64,000 bases of DNA. Origin: Prostheceraeus crozeri (lineage: Eukaryota; Platyhelminthes; Polycladida; Euryleptidae). The stretch spans positions 1 through 64,000 of the forward strand of contig CAJQUW010013652.1 in assembly GCA_907163375.1 (NCBI GenBank). The letters are read 5' to 3'. The position numbers and the translations under genes are program-made. Positions 8,417 through 18,736 of this stretch are shown here, in pieces. Below the pieces are notes generated by a model. That model saw only the letters and a list, made by a program, of their open reading frames with translations, did no database searches and was not told the origin of the DNA. How positions within the stretch are numbered: position 1 is the stretch's first letter; each line of letters starts with the position of its first letter.

Positions 8417-11400
8417 ATGGTAAGTTGAAAATTTCCTCTCTCATCTCCCTCAAACGTGTGGCTAATAGCATCTTCCTCAATTTCAGGCATCAACTTCATC
8501 ACCAACACCCTCCCTTCTCGAGGAAAGTTTAGAGTTATTGAGTCAAGGTAGGTTGTAACAATACACTGAGACTTGAACAGAGATGATAGAATGATTTCTC
8601 TTTCAGGTGATACCAGTCTCATCTCGAGCGAGTCGGATAACAACAGCGACTCCATGTCAACATTGTCGCGGGAATGCAACGATCGGGAATGTGCTGACTG
8701 TGGACACATCTTCACGAGGAAGCGGGATCTCACCCGACACATCAAGCGAGGTGTTTGTCGACCTAAGCCGGCATCAAACTCCGAAGGTGGGGATGATTCT
8801 GTTAACGTCGTCTCCTTTTCTTGCGACTTGTGCGCTCAGTCTTTCGAGACACGTTTTGAACTATCTTCGCACAGACTTCAACATACACACAGTGACGATA
8901 GTTATACTAACAGCACCTCCTCTATCCGACTCACTGAAGTGTCCATAAATAATTTAGTGAGGAACTACCAGATGGACTCCTCAGAAACCATTGCTAACTT
9001 TGAGGAATGGTTTCATCAAAATTCATCATTGATAGAAGCGCTCTTCAACAATTTAGACAATTTTAGGATGAAGGCGCTCATCTATCTTAAAATAAAATAT
9101 GTAAAAATCGACCACCATACTGGACAAATAATAGAGAGGTTAGAGTTTCACATACCCTCCTCTCCTGCAACCGAGGTTGTAGACTATGAGTCTTGGATAA
9201 ATTTTCACATCCAAGGATTAAAATTAAATATTGATAAATTTAACGAGCGCGATAGCGGTCTCGTTTTTGATGGTATTGAGTCCGCCTTATTTAAAATCAC
9301 TTTATTAGGAAATCATAGTGGTCGAGGCTCCTTTAAACTTCCAAAAAATTTAAAAACAAAACAGCAGTCATCAATGTCGATTTCGAATCGCAATGTTTTA
9401 AATATGCTGTCCTCTCCATTCTCCACTATAATGACATAAATGCGAATCGAAATCGCACATATAGCTATAGGCAGTGGGAGAATGAATTAAACTTCGATGA
9501 CTGTAATAGTGACGATATGAAAATTAAAGATATAGAAAAATTTGAAAAATTGAACAGCATTAAAATAGTTCTCCATGTTTGGGAAAAAGGATTGAAGGGT
9601 GTCCGCTACAACTCGCGTTCGAGTTGTTATGAACGTACAGTAAACCTGTTATTAGTAAGACAGGATGATAGTGAGGAATGGCACTACTGCGGCATTCCCA
9701 AAATTTCTCGCTTATACCACCACTTAAGAAATTCTACCTCATCAGAGATTTATTACTGTGACAGATGTGTTCGGAACTTTAGGAGTAAAACTAAATTTGA
9801 AACTCATTATGAGTTGTGTAAGCGAGGTAAACTGCAAATGGAACGCATGCCCAAAGATAAGGAGTTTTCATATAGAGAGAATGGCGATGAACTAAGTCCT
9901 CTTCGTGTCATCTATGCTGACATCGAATGCTATATCGATGATAACATCCATCGACCAGCAGCCATTTCCTGCTATGAAGTATGGCATGATCACTTTAGGA
10001 GTAGGCAAAATAAAATGCGCGTCTGGCAAGGTGAGGATTGTATTTACCAATTCCTACAATTCCTCGAACAGGCTGTAAAATTTCAACAAAAGTATGATGG
10101 TGAACTCTATCGCAGATCATTGCATATGACAGCAGATGATCAAGCAAAATTTGATAGTTGCAACGTTTGCCCCAAATGTAGGAAAACATTTGACGATGAT
10201 AAGATTAAGAAAGTGCGCGACCATGATCACATCACTGGTAAATTTAGAAACGCACTCTGTTCAAAATGTAATTTTTCGCTGAGGATGAAGCGGCGTACAT
10301 TACCCGTCATTTTCCATAATTTCAAGGGCTACGACAGCCATATGATAATAAAAGGAGGTTTAGGTCAAATGAAAGAGTGGAAGCTTGATGTAATAGCACA
10401 AACGAGAGAGAAGTTTATGGCCATGACAGCAAAAGTGCCTGTCGATAAAACTAAAGAAAATAAGACGGTCTATTTTGATATAAAATTTTTAGATTCCTAC
10501 CAATTTATGACTGCATCACTGGCCTCTCTCGTGCAAAATCTAAAGTCTCTTTCACTAACACAAAATCTTAAGAAACAATATCCAAATCTAACCGATGAAG
10601 TCATCACACGGAAAGGAGTCTTTCCATATGCATATTTTGATGCAATTAGTAAACTCGGCGAGACTTCTCTTCCGCCCATAGATAAATTTAAAAATGATTT
10701 GACCGGCGCAGAATGTAAGACCGAAGATTATGATCATGCACAAGATGCATGGATAAAATTTGACTGCCATACATTTGGCGAATATATGATTGCCTACCTT
10801 AAGTTAGATGTATTTTTGCTGGCTGATGTATTTCAGGAGTTTCGACGAGTGGCATTAGAAGAAGATAAGTTAGATCCCGTCCACTTTGTCAGTCTGCCAG
10901 CCATGTCATTTAAGTCTGCTTTTAAAATGACTGGTGAGACCATTCATCTCTTACAAGATCCAGAGATGTATAATTTATTTGAGCGAGGAATTCGCGGTGG
11001 TCTCACATTTGTAAATAAACATAGGTTAAAATCTGAAACAGTAGGCGATGATCATACCCATCTTAAGTATTATGATCAAAATAATTTATATGGTAGTTCA
11101 TTATCCAAACCGCTACCTCACTCTGAGTTTAGCTGGTTAGATGATAGTGAAATTCAACATTTCTCCAACCCTTCTAACATACTAGCAATTCCAGATGAAG
11201 GTGATTGTGGATATTATTTTGAGATAGATCTAATCTATCCAAATAATATTAAACATAAAACCGTAGATTTTCCACTCGCACCCGAATCAGGTGAAGTGAG
11301 TAAAGATATGTTTTCCGACTTTATGAAAAAATTTCATAAAGATTTAGAATCATGTGGACAACCCAAGTATAAGCCTTGCAGCAAACTTTTGCTGACTCAA

Positions 11401-12423
11401 TATGATAAAGAAAACTATCTAGTCCACTTTAGCATCTTAAAATTTTATTTAGAAATGGGCATGATTTTAAAAAGAGTTCACCGCATTATTAAATTTAGAC
11501 AGAAAGCCTTCCTCAAACCCTACATAGATAGTAACAGCCAGAAACGTGCACTAGCCCAAAATAATTTTGAAAAAGATTTTTATAAGTATAAGAACAACAG
11601 TCTATTTGGTAAGACGATGGAGGATGTTAGAAAACGTGTAAACTATAAACTAGTCAATGATGTTACAAAATTTAAGAAATTGGTCTCATCACCTCTATTC
11701 ATCGATAGAGACATTATCGATGAGGACCTGGTAGGTGTTAAAATGATAAAATCTGAAGTTGAGTTGTGCAAGCCCATCTATATTGGTCAAGCTGTACTAG
11801 ATTACTCTAAGCTTGAAATGTACCAACTCTTTTATAAAATACTAAAACCATGTCCTCTCGTAACAGGGGTTCGTTTGTTGGGTGGTGATACAGATAGTTT
11901 CTTCTTAGGTATTACCACTCAAAAAGATTTAAATTTCAATGAAGTAGGAAAATCTTTAGAAAGATATTTTGATACATCAAATTATCCTACTGATCACCCA
12001 CTCTACTCCATCAAAAATAAGGCAAAACTTGGCTGCTTTAAGGATGAGACAGCAGGGAAGGAAATAGATGAAATGATTCTCCTCCATCCAAAAATGTACA
12101 GTATGAAATTAAAGGATAGCGACGATAGTATTAAGCGTGCTAAAGGCATATCAAGATCATTGGTCTCTAACATGAAACATAAGAATTTCAGGAAAGCCTA
12201 TAGAAATAAAAATATAACGTTTGTCAATATGACAATCTTAAAATCTAAGTCGCATGAGATCAAAACTCATACTTTTAGGAAACGGGCGCTTTCAGCATGG
12301 GAGGATAAGAGGTGCTGGCTAGAACACAACATATCACTTCCACATGGACATCCTGACACAAACATACCACCACCCAAAAGAATTAAACTCACACTACCAC
12401 ATTCAGGAGACGTCTTAGCATAA
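8417..12423 (+). pseudogene. polB: Protein-primed family B DNA polymerase of the Polinton
   Basis: Replicative polymerase of the element. The N-terminal part has two C2H2-like fingers (CADCGHIFTRKRDLTRHI and CDLCAQSFETRFELSSH) and the domain typical of Polinton PolB N-termini. Next come Exo I (YADIECYID, near 9915), an EndoVII-like CxxC region (VRDHDHITGKFRNALCSKC), Exo II (HNFKGYDSHM) and Exo III (LKLDVFLLADVF). Polymerase motifs follow: A (YDQNNLYG, near 11068), B (KYKNNSLFGK, near 11585) and C (GGDTDSFF, near 11885). Candidate GT-AG signals put the start codon at 8417, followed at once by a short intron (8420-8486); a second intron may lie at 8548-8606. The gene is not open throughout; about one break. 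Confidence 0.9.
8420..8486 (+). other. Candidate intron right after the PolB start codon
   Basis: GTAAGT directly follows an ATG at 8417-8419, and a TTTCAG acceptor ends at 8486, giving 67 nt. A closely similar intron in the same position begins the gene at the other end of the element (24514-24581, minus). Short introns are known in some Polintons. Confidence 0.6.
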
Positions 12424-12728
12424 TCATCCTTAACTTAGTATTTTGATGTTGATTTCTGTAGATAAACATTGTTGTTTTATGTATCGCATGAGATTGTTTT
12501 TTCCTTGTGAATATGTGTCCACATCTGTACATTCCCCATGTGATGACTTTTCCACTGAAAGACATTTTTCCTATGCCTGTATATTTCCACCCTTCACGAA
12601 GTAAAAAGACTTTTTGTATATAGCAATGTTTATTGAAGTGCGCTCATGTATATATTTTCAGTGGATGTTGTATAAAGTCTATTGCTTCACATTCATGTAC
12701 ATATTTCAATAAATGTTGTATAAAGACT
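12424..12728. other. Convergent 3' ends with overlapping poly(A) signals
   Basis: No gene. A plus-strand AATAAA lies at 12708-12713 (for PolB) and a minus-strand one at 12629-12634 (for the gene at 12729). The two transcripts would overlap by about 80 nt or more at their 3' ends. A loose direct repeat built on ATTCATGTACATATTT-like words occurs near 12640-12710. Confidence 0.55.
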
Positions 12729-14249
12729 TCACTTTGTTTTCCGAAACACTAACGTTATGAGGGATTTAGTATCTTTCACGTGGATGCACTCTTGTAAACC
12801 ATTGGTAATTTTGATAGCAATAGAGGGTATAGTTTGTTTGACGACGGGATGATAGAAAATAGATTCAAACATCTTCTCGACTATTCCATATGAAGCGTCT
12901 TTATCATGAATGAAATCACGTAAAATGTATTCTTTTTTCTCACCAACAGAAATAGGTAGAATCAAATCACTTTGAATGTAAAGGTGCTGTTCATGTTTAT
13001 CAAGTGTCATTGGTGTTTCTATACCAATCGTATGCGCAGCAGCAAACACTGTTTGTAGCATTGAAAAACCAAAGAGTTTTTTCAAATTTTTACTCAATTG
13101 ACATTGAATGTCATCACCCAGTCTCAGAACAACGCGTTGATTTTCAATTGAAAACGAAATGTGGTGTGTCTTTACATCATATTTACTTTTCATCACATGC
13201 TTCAACTTCTGTTGTATATAAGGATTTACTACATGAATGAAGCTTTCAACTGTATGATATAGACGCGGCATTATATTGATAGCAACTTTAGATTCTTCAT
13301 AAGACTGGTAAATTTTCTTGATGCGATCGCCATAGATGTCCACCCACCATTCATCATTAACTGAATCAGCTTTAGTGTGATATTCATGAGAAGCATACTC
13401 CACACCGCTTCCAATAATAGGTGTATAATGTCTTACAAAATGACGCAAGGTTGGAGAGAAATAAACTGTAAGTTTGTCATTATATTTCTGAATAACCAAC
13501 TTATTTTTGTTCGCCATAATTTTCTCTCCATACTTCTTACCCACAGTCTCATTCCATCGTTTTACTAACTCAATAAGTGATAAAGGTTGAACACCACGCT
13601 TTTTCAAAATGATGCGTTCTTCGCATTCTACAACATCTTCATCAAATATTTTAAATCTATAATGAAATTTGTTGATTCGATTTGAATAAACTTTTTTAAC
13701 ATTTGCAGTAGCAATTGATGTTAGATGTAGTCCATGACCAAAACCAAGATGTGGATAGAATTCATTATCCAACCTCAGCGTAAGACCTTTAGTAAAAGAA
13801 TGAAAGCGGAGGAACTGTCTCCCACTCCAATGATAGATAGTAAACTCATAAGCTTTCTGATTTTTATTCTTCATGATGGAAGTATTACCACTGTTGAATG
13901 CCTTAATAATTTTCTCATTCCCAAATGGCTCATAAGAATCTGATTTTATCTGAATCCATTCATAGTTCCACTTTCCATCTGATGTTAAATTGTATGGGAA
14001 CTGAAATGCATTATTCATCGTTATTCCATCATGGGTGCGAGGAGTCAATATCATTTCTTCCAAATCATTCACATTCTGAATATTGCTATCATAGCAAATA
14101 CTAGAAACGCCAACCTCCCATTCACCTTCTAAATGCAGTGGCCGATTTAATTCTACTCGATAGTCTGATGGTTTATTTTTGGGAAATTTATTCATAGAAG
14201 CATTACTGGGCAAGTAGATTAGAAACGAGTCCTTATTTTCACTTTCCAT
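12729..14249 (-). CDS. Polinton virion-type protein A (tandem paralogue of the next gene)
   Basis: About 506 aa when started at MESENKDSFLIYLPS (14249). An upstream in-frame ATG (14279) exists, but the inner start aligns with the start of the neighbouring paralogue. The N-terminus has the pattern LPSNASMNKFPKNKPSDYRV followed by LEGEWEVGVSSI, seen in many Polinton proteins of unclear role that may be penton, fibre or minor-capsid components. A second conserved part near the middle reads LGFSMLQTVF. There is no membrane segment. It lies 10 bp from a related gene in the same direction. Function is inferred from the family pattern, not shown. Confidence 0.75.
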   Translation of the reverse strand: MESENKDSFLIYLPSNASMNKFPKNKPSDYRVELNRPLHLEGEWEVGVSSICYDSNIQNVNDLEEMILTPRTHDGITMNNAFQFPYNLTSDGKWNYEWIQIKSDSYEPFGNEKIIKAFNSGNTSIMKNKNQKAYEFTIYHWSGRQFLRFHSFTKGLTLRLDNEFYPHLGFGHGLHLTSIATANVKKVYSNRINKFHYRFKIFDEDVVECEERIILKKRGVQPLSLIELVKRWNETVGKKYGEKIMANKNKLVIQKYNDKLTVYFSPTLRHFVRHYTPIIGSGVEYASHEYHTKADSVNDEWWVDIYGDRIKKIYQSYEESKVAINIMPRLYHTVESFIHVVNPYIQQKLKHVMKSKYDVKTHHISFSIENQRVVLRLGDDIQCQLSKNLKKLFGFSMLQTVFAAAHTIGIETPMTLDKHEQHLYIQSDLILPISVGEKKEYILRDFIHDKDASYGIVEKMFESIFYHPVVKQTIPSIAIKITNGLQECIHVKDTKSLITLVFRKTK

Positions 14250-14288
14250 ATTATTCACATTGGAAAAATATATTAGCATACGTTTGCA

Positions 14289-15686
14289 TTAACTCTTCAT
14301 TCGGAAATGGAGTGTGATACTTGTTACAGCATCTTTATGAAAAGGAATCAACGCACCAGCATCGTCATAAATGGCAATATCAATTTGTGGGATGTAGTTT
14401 GATTTCAGCTTTGTATAATGCACTTTCTTGAAAGTATGCTCAGATAAAATACTGCAGCTTTTTGGCTGGTATGGTATCATTGCTAGCAATGGAGCTTCAA
14501 CATCTCCCACACGTACATCTTCACCAATATTGGAATATATCTGAAAATAGTTAATACGACGCGATAGCGACATGTCTGCGCTAGCTTTGGTTACAGTACC
14601 ACTTTTAAAGATATTTTGATCAAAACCCAAAATGTCCATTAGAGTTTTATCCATAATTAGTTCAATACCTTTTCCACTTATAGTGAGAGACAAAGTACCT
14701 TCTTTTTCAGAAAATGAAATATGTTGGTCATTAATCACTTCATTTAAATAATCTACAACCAATTTAACCGAAGTAATAATGCGAGGCATCAACACTCTTG
14801 TTTCATGTAAGATACCACCTAAAGACTCTACACACTTTCTGTATAAAGATACGGACCATTCTGTATCAAATTGATTTGACCTTTCACATGGTAAATGTTG
14901 CATATCAGATTTTCCATGAACAGCTGCAGAACGATGTCGCAAGAACTGATGAAAATCTTTTGAACAAACTAATACTAGATCATCATCATTTAATTTGCTT
15001 ATTGCAATATGATTAGATGATTTAATATAAGTCAATGTTGCCACTTGTTTGCCATCAACTCGAAGGAGATAATTAAATTTCTTCAATAATGTTTCAGGAG
15101 TCATGTTTGTCTTCCTTGGCTTAACCACAATCTTCTTCACCAACGTCTTCTCATTTCTTGGAATAAGATCTACATAATAAGCTTCCTCTCGATATATTAA
15201 CTGTTTATGACCACTTATGTGGTAATTAACGTTAAAATTATCATAGCTTGTTAAGGCGCTAGCGAGGTAGCCTAAATCATTTCTTAAACTTGGACTTAAA
15301 CCAACAATCCAATCTTTCTCAACTACATGATGTACATAGGTATAATCATCATTGTGCGGAGTAAATTGGACAATATGTTTACTCGCTTTATTCAAGAAAT
15401 CATATATAAACTTTTTACATGATAAGAGATCTTTCTTTGGCCACTGTGGAATGTATACTCGGCACCCCTTTTCACATTGATAAGCAGCTGTACGTCTCAT
15501 ATTAATAGTCATCACCTCATGATCAAAAGTATAGACACAGTTGCTATAAACAAGTTGAGTGACACCCACTTCCCAATTTCCATTTAGCTGTTGTGCATGA
15601 TCAATGGGAGTAGAAAAGAGTGCAGCTCGATTACTAGCAAATCTCTTTGTAGCCGCATTGCTAAGCAAAATATGATAAAACGACAT
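14289..15686 (-). CDS. Polinton virion-type protein B (paralogue of protein A)
   Basis: 465 aa with ATG at 15686. The opening LSNAATKRFASNRAALFSTP and LNGNWEVGVTQLVYSN matches the start of protein A in pattern and spacing. Both also share a Leu-Gly-Phe-Asp/Ser segment two thirds along (MDILGFDQNIF). Overall identity is low, so the duplication is old. Tandem order suggests a shared transcript. Likely a structural protein of the particle; penton or fibre roles are possible but unproven. Confidence 0.72.
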   Translation of the reverse strand: MSFYHILLSNAATKRFASNRAALFSTPIDHAQQLNGNWEVGVTQLVYSNCVYTFDHEVMTINMRRTAAYQCEKGCRVYIPQWPKKDLLSCKKFIYDFLNKASKHIVQFTPHNDDYTYVHHVVEKDWIVGLSPSLRNDLGYLASALTSYDNFNVNYHISGHKQLIYREEAYYVDLIPRNEKTLVKKIVVKPRKTNMTPETLLKKFNYLLRVDGKQVATLTYIKSSNHIAISKLNDDDLVLVCSKDFHQFLRHRSAAVHGKSDMQHLPCERSNQFDTEWSVSLYRKCVESLGGILHETRVLMPRIITSVKLVVDYLNEVINDQHISFSEKEGTLSLTISGKGIELIMDKTLMDILGFDQNIFKSGTVTKASADMSLSRRINYFQIYSNIGEDVRVGDVEAPLLAMIPYQPKSCSILSEHTFKKVHYTKLKSNYIPQIDIAIYDDAGALIPFHKDAVTSITLHFRMKS

Positions 15687-15721
15687 TTTTATATTGCTGA
15701 TCTGCGACTTTGCATAACATC

Positions 15722-16078
15722 ATGAAGACTTGGATTTTGGACTCTCTACAATATATCAGAGTTGATCGTGATGGAAACGTACATTTCAAAAATTCTCATG
15801 GTCATACATCAAGAGGAATTACATTAACATGGCGACAATTTGTCAACCTCAATGATATCATGAGGGATTTGGAATATTTTGAAACATTAAGATTCATCTC
15901 CTTGGGTGATCAAGTTTGGCTTCAACATTACAGAAATGAAATTCAAATCTACCATTCTCATTCCGCAAACTGTTTCTCATTTCGCAAATACAATTGGGAG
16001 AAGTATAGAAGATACATACATCGCTCCATCATGACATTTATTCGTCGTGAGTTCATCGCCCTACTATGCAAATCTTAA
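15722..16078 (+). CDS. Hypothetical protein, member 1 of a tandem pair (118 aa)
   Basis: The start is set at the ATG at 15722 because the earlier frame start is TTG and the paralogue aligns from here (MKTWILDSLQ against MSWKLDSLQ). It is basic and aromatic-rich, with DRDGNVHFKNS, RDLEYFETLRF and NWEKYRRYIHRSI. No known domain. It diverges from virion-type protein B across 35 bp and is followed 22 bp later by its paralogue, so a bidirectional promoter near 15700 is likely. Confidence 0.6.
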   Translation: MKTWILDSLQYIRVDRDGNVHFKNSHGHTSRGITLTWRQFVNLNDIMRDLEYFETLRFISLGDQVWLQHYRNEIQIYHSHSANCFSFRKYNWEKYRRYIHRSIMTFIRREFIALLCKS

Positions 16079-16100
16079 TCAGACATGACTACCACACATC

Positions 16101-16751
16101 ATGAGTTGGAAATTAGATTCCCTACAACGTATTGAAACGGATCATGATCGAAACGTCTATTTCAAAGATTCAACTGGAAATGTGAGAAGAGAGTTTGTTT
16201 TATCTTATCGTCATTTTCAATCTCTACATCAAATCATGAAGGACTTGAAATACTTCTATATGAAAAGACATTCACGTATTGGAAATCGCATCTGGCTGCG
16301 CGTCAACAATCGGCGAATTCAACTCTATCATTCCCAACTTCATACTAACTTCACATTTCATCAAGGTAGTTGGGAGAAGTATAAAAGGAAGGTGCATCGC
16401 TCAATTTACTCATTCTTTCATCATGAAGCGCCATCGCTACACCATCGTCAACATTCTCCGTCGCTTCAGACTCTACACCAAAATCGATCTCACAACATTA
16501 CACCAACAGCTTCCAAACAGCAAGTATTACCCGGGCCGTCCTCAAATGTTAGTGGTGAAGATGAACAATTCACGGAATCTTCAACTCTTCCCAAATGGAA
16601 CTGTACAGATTCTCGGCGCCCTTTCTCATTCATCGGCGCAGTCAATGCGCTTAGAGCTACAAAGACTACTACGTCGGATATGGAAGAGGGAGAGGTGTGT
16701 GATGTCGAATCTGACTGTGGACAATATGGTGATCTCTACTCAATTGAGTGA
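16101..16751 (+). CDS. Hypothetical protein, member 2 of a tandem pair
   Basis: The first 110 residues are clearly paralogous to the preceding gene (KLDSLQRIETDHDRNVYFKD, NWEKY/SWEKYKRKVHRSI). The rest is Ser/Thr/His/Pro-rich and lies in the stretch shared with the TBP-like gene in another frame, from 16423 on. That tail ends in an acidic patch (DMEEGEVCDVESDCG). It may be genuine overlapping coding or a frame left open by chance. The conserved N-terminal part is the supported part. Confidence 0.55.
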   Translation: MSWKLDSLQRIETDHDRNVYFKDSTGNVRREFVLSYRHFQSLHQIMKDLKYFYMKRHSRIGNRIWLRVNNRRIQLYHSQLHTNFTFHQGSWEKYKRKVHRSIYSFFHHEAPSLHHRQHSPSLQTLHQNRSHNITPTASKQQVLPGPSSNVSGEDEQFTESSTLPKWNCTDSRRPFSFIGAVNALRATKTTTSDMEEGEVCDVESDCGQYGDLYSIE

Positions 16752-16968
16752 AAGTGTATCATTTTTGAAGATTCGTACCAGCAGTTACAATTTGTGTTAT
16801 GAACCCGAACTTTTTCCTGCAGCTCTCATTAGTTGTTGGTTACCTGTACATGTGGCAATCTTTCATAATAGTAAAGTGATCATTACTGGACTAAAATCTC
16901 ATGTACAAGCAAATGTGATCCTAGACTATCTCATTGAGTATGTACGTACCCAGCGGATTGTAAAATAA
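16423..16968 (+). CDS. TATA-binding-protein-like protein
   Basis: About 181 aa from the ATG at 16423 (MKRHRYTIVNILRRFRLYT); the longer frame upstream reads through the paralogue. Two TBP-type repeats are visible. Repeat 1 has YYPGRPQMLVVKM, RNLQLFPNGTVQILGA and a following helix. Repeat 2 has VMSNLTVDNMVISTQL, CYEPELFPAALIS and HVAIFHNSKVIITGLKSH. Cellular TBP has YEPELFPGLI and SGKVVLTGAK at the matching places. Size equals a bare TBP core. It would bind TATA boxes such as those at 4219, 6235 and near 24690 and direct transcription of the element. The stop codon sits inside an AATAAA signal. Confidence 0.8.
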   Translation: MKRHRYTIVNILRRFRLYTKIDLTTLHQQLPNSKYYPGRPQMLVVKMNNSRNLQLFPNGTVQILGALSHSSAQSMRLELQRLLRRIWKRERCVMSNLTVDNMVISTQLSESVSFLKIRTSSYNLCYEPELFPAALISCWLPVHVAIFHNSKVIITGLKSHVQANVILDYLIEYVRTQRIVK

Positions 16969-17000
16969 AAAACAATTTTTTCCAACATGATGTTTTTATT
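16964..17000. terminator. Back-to-back poly(A) signals of two convergent genes
   Basis: AATAAA on plus (16964-16969) contains the stop of the TBP-like gene. AATAAA on minus (16995-17000) overlaps the stop of the protease gene. Only 27 bp separate the two coding ends, so both 3' untranslated regions must overlap the opposite gene. Confidence 0.7.
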
Positions 17001-17457
17001 TCAAATCATGATAGAACTTACAAATCATTTTTTCATTAGAGGATGGATTACATGAAAAGTTTTGAATAATAGATGCAAATCGAGATACATGTAAACGTTT
17101 TAAGATGAAGTACAGTACAAAAGCACCACACGTTGATGAAAGTGGATGTTGTAGTATGCGTTCATTTCGCTGATATTGACGCGTATGTTTTCTCAACCAC
17201 TGCTGTGTTGGTATATTTGGAGGTTGAGCAAGAGAGTCAAATAGTTCACCACGTCGGTCTTCTCCAATAAAGATCGCTTTCCAATGCTCACCGCCTAAAT
17301 TCTGAGAATGAGTGTTTAGCACAATAAAGATGGGATAGTGATTTACTGCAGGTGGTAAGGTATCGAGTGAATAGACATTATCGAAAGCTTTCAACGTCGC
17401 TTCGTCTGCATTACGCTGCACTTTAGTCTTAATATCGTCAGCAGTCAACCAACTCAT
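16996..17457 (-). CDS. Adenain-like cysteine protease
   Basis: 153 aa, near the usual size of the Polinton protease, a member of the Ulp1/adenovirus-protease fold that cleaves capsid precursors. Visible are the catalytic His in GGEHWKAIFIG, the acidic residue in the next strand (RGELFDSLAQ), and the nucleophile Cys in HPLSSTCGAFVLYFI near residue 115. The ATG overlaps the stop of the upstream capsid gene by one base (TAATG), which suggests coupled translation or a shared transcript. Confidence 0.87.
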   Translation of the reverse strand: MSWLTADDIKTKVQRNADEATLKAFDNVYSLDTLPPAVNHYPIFIVLNTHSQNLGGEHWKAIFIGEDRRGELFDSLAQPPNIPTQQWLRKHTRQYQRNERILQHPLSSTCGAFVLYFILKRLHVSRFASIIQNFSCNPSSNEKMICKFYHDLK

Positions 17458-18734
17458 TAACGATTATACTGAAGAATCACGTCACGATACTTTGTAATTT
17501 CAATATTTGAATCGAAGACTGCATAAATTAATACATTGATCGTCTCAGGTAGTGTTCTTTTGAACGTCAAATCCAAACGAATATTATGAGGCACGTTCGC
17601 TTGACGATAGGGTGCACTAATATCGCTGTCAGCAGTCAAATCAAATGCATAAATAGTATATCCACTCTTAAACTCTTTCATAGTCAGTCCGTTGGTATCA
17701 TCCGTATTGTAAAAGCCAAAGACATCCATAAAATCAACATAACTGCGCATAAATTGATCCGCAGCAAAATCTGGTTTGTAGGGTGGACCAGGATGACTCA
17801 CACCATTTACACGTAAAGCAATTTCACTTAACTGATTGTGTTTAAAATTGAAAGGATTCTTCTTTATATTACCATTAAATGCATCATTTTCAACCATTGC
17901 CACCATGAGGAGCTTCGGTGCTTCCGATGGAAAGAGGCCATCTTTCATGAAACTCTTTTGATCTTTCGGAATTGTAAAGGTGAGAAGCTTTGTATGCTGA
18001 ACGGGGTAAATGGCATTTTGGCGGTTAAGGCCTTCAGCATGTCCTCTAATGACACTTGGATTCGGTACTACTCGACGAATGTAAAGTGCAATATCTTCCA
18101 CATGAATTCTAAAATTGTCAACTTTAGCAAATGCATTCAGCGCAAATTCAGGCTTATTCAATGTCAGCTTGAGTCGCATGCTGGTATTACAGAGTAAAAA
18201 CTTTGACTGTCTAAAGAAGTCTAAATTCAGCGGACCATATAGCTGACATACTTTACTATCTTTAATCATAGCAGATCGCTTTACAAAGCCACTGTTTGTT
18301 TCAACATCAAATTTTCCTGCTTCATCTCTGTACCATCCCATGGCTTCCATATGACTTTTTTGTGCTGCTGGATGAAACTGTGATACATGATTGAAATATG
18401 ATTTATAGGGATAATCGCTTTGACCACCTTCCACCTGCTGCTCTCCAATCGTTAGAGAAACATCACGAAGTAATGTAGTCAATGGTAAATTGTTCAGTCC
18501 AACTTTATGTGCATCGTCAATAGCAGTTCCATCTGCTTGCTGAATTCTAAACCTCAAATCAAGCATCGCATAACTCAAATCTATGTAGTCATCACTACCA
18601 CCAGGAATAACAAATTCAATGGGGCCAGCATTCTCAGCTGTTCGAGGATGATAATCTACAATACTTGAACTAAGAATATCTGTCTGTATGGCTTGTTGAT
18701 CGAACAAACAAAAACCGGAAGTTTTACACTCCAT
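17457..18734 (-). CDS. Capsid protein, likely double-jelly-roll major capsid
   Basis: 425 aa, of the type often annotated in animal genomes as F54H12.2-like and taken to be a Polinton capsid protein. Diagnostic stretches are GPIEFVIPGGSDDYIDLSYA near residue 37, LTTLLRDVSLTIGEQQVEGG with DYPYKSYFNHVSQF near 87-115, and a C-terminal part ending NVLIYAVFDSNIEITKYRD. There is no membrane segment. It sits in the order basic protein, capsid, protease, usual for Polintons. Its role as major rather than minor capsid is inferred from family reports and size. Confidence 0.8.
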   Translation of the reverse strand: MECKTSGFCLFDQQAIQTDILSSSIVDYHPRTAENAGPIEFVIPGGSDDYIDLSYAMLDLRFRIQQADGTAIDDAHKVGLNNLPLTTLLRDVSLTIGEQQVEGGQSDYPYKSYFNHVSQFHPAAQKSHMEAMGWYRDEAGKFDVETNSGFVKRSAMIKDSKVCQLYGPLNLDFFRQSKFLLCNTSMRLKLTLNKPEFALNAFAKVDNFRIHVEDIALYIRRVVPNPSVIRGHAEGLNRQNAIYPVQHTKLLTFTIPKDQKSFMKDGLFPSEAPKLLMVAMVENDAFNGNIKKNPFNFKHNQLSEIALRVNGVSHPGPPYKPDFAADQFMRSYVDFMDVFGFYNTDDTNGLTMKEFKSGYTIYAFDLTADSDISAPYRQANVPHNIRLDLTFKRTLPETINVLIYAVFDSNIEITKYRDVILQYNR

Positions 18735-18736
18735 GA

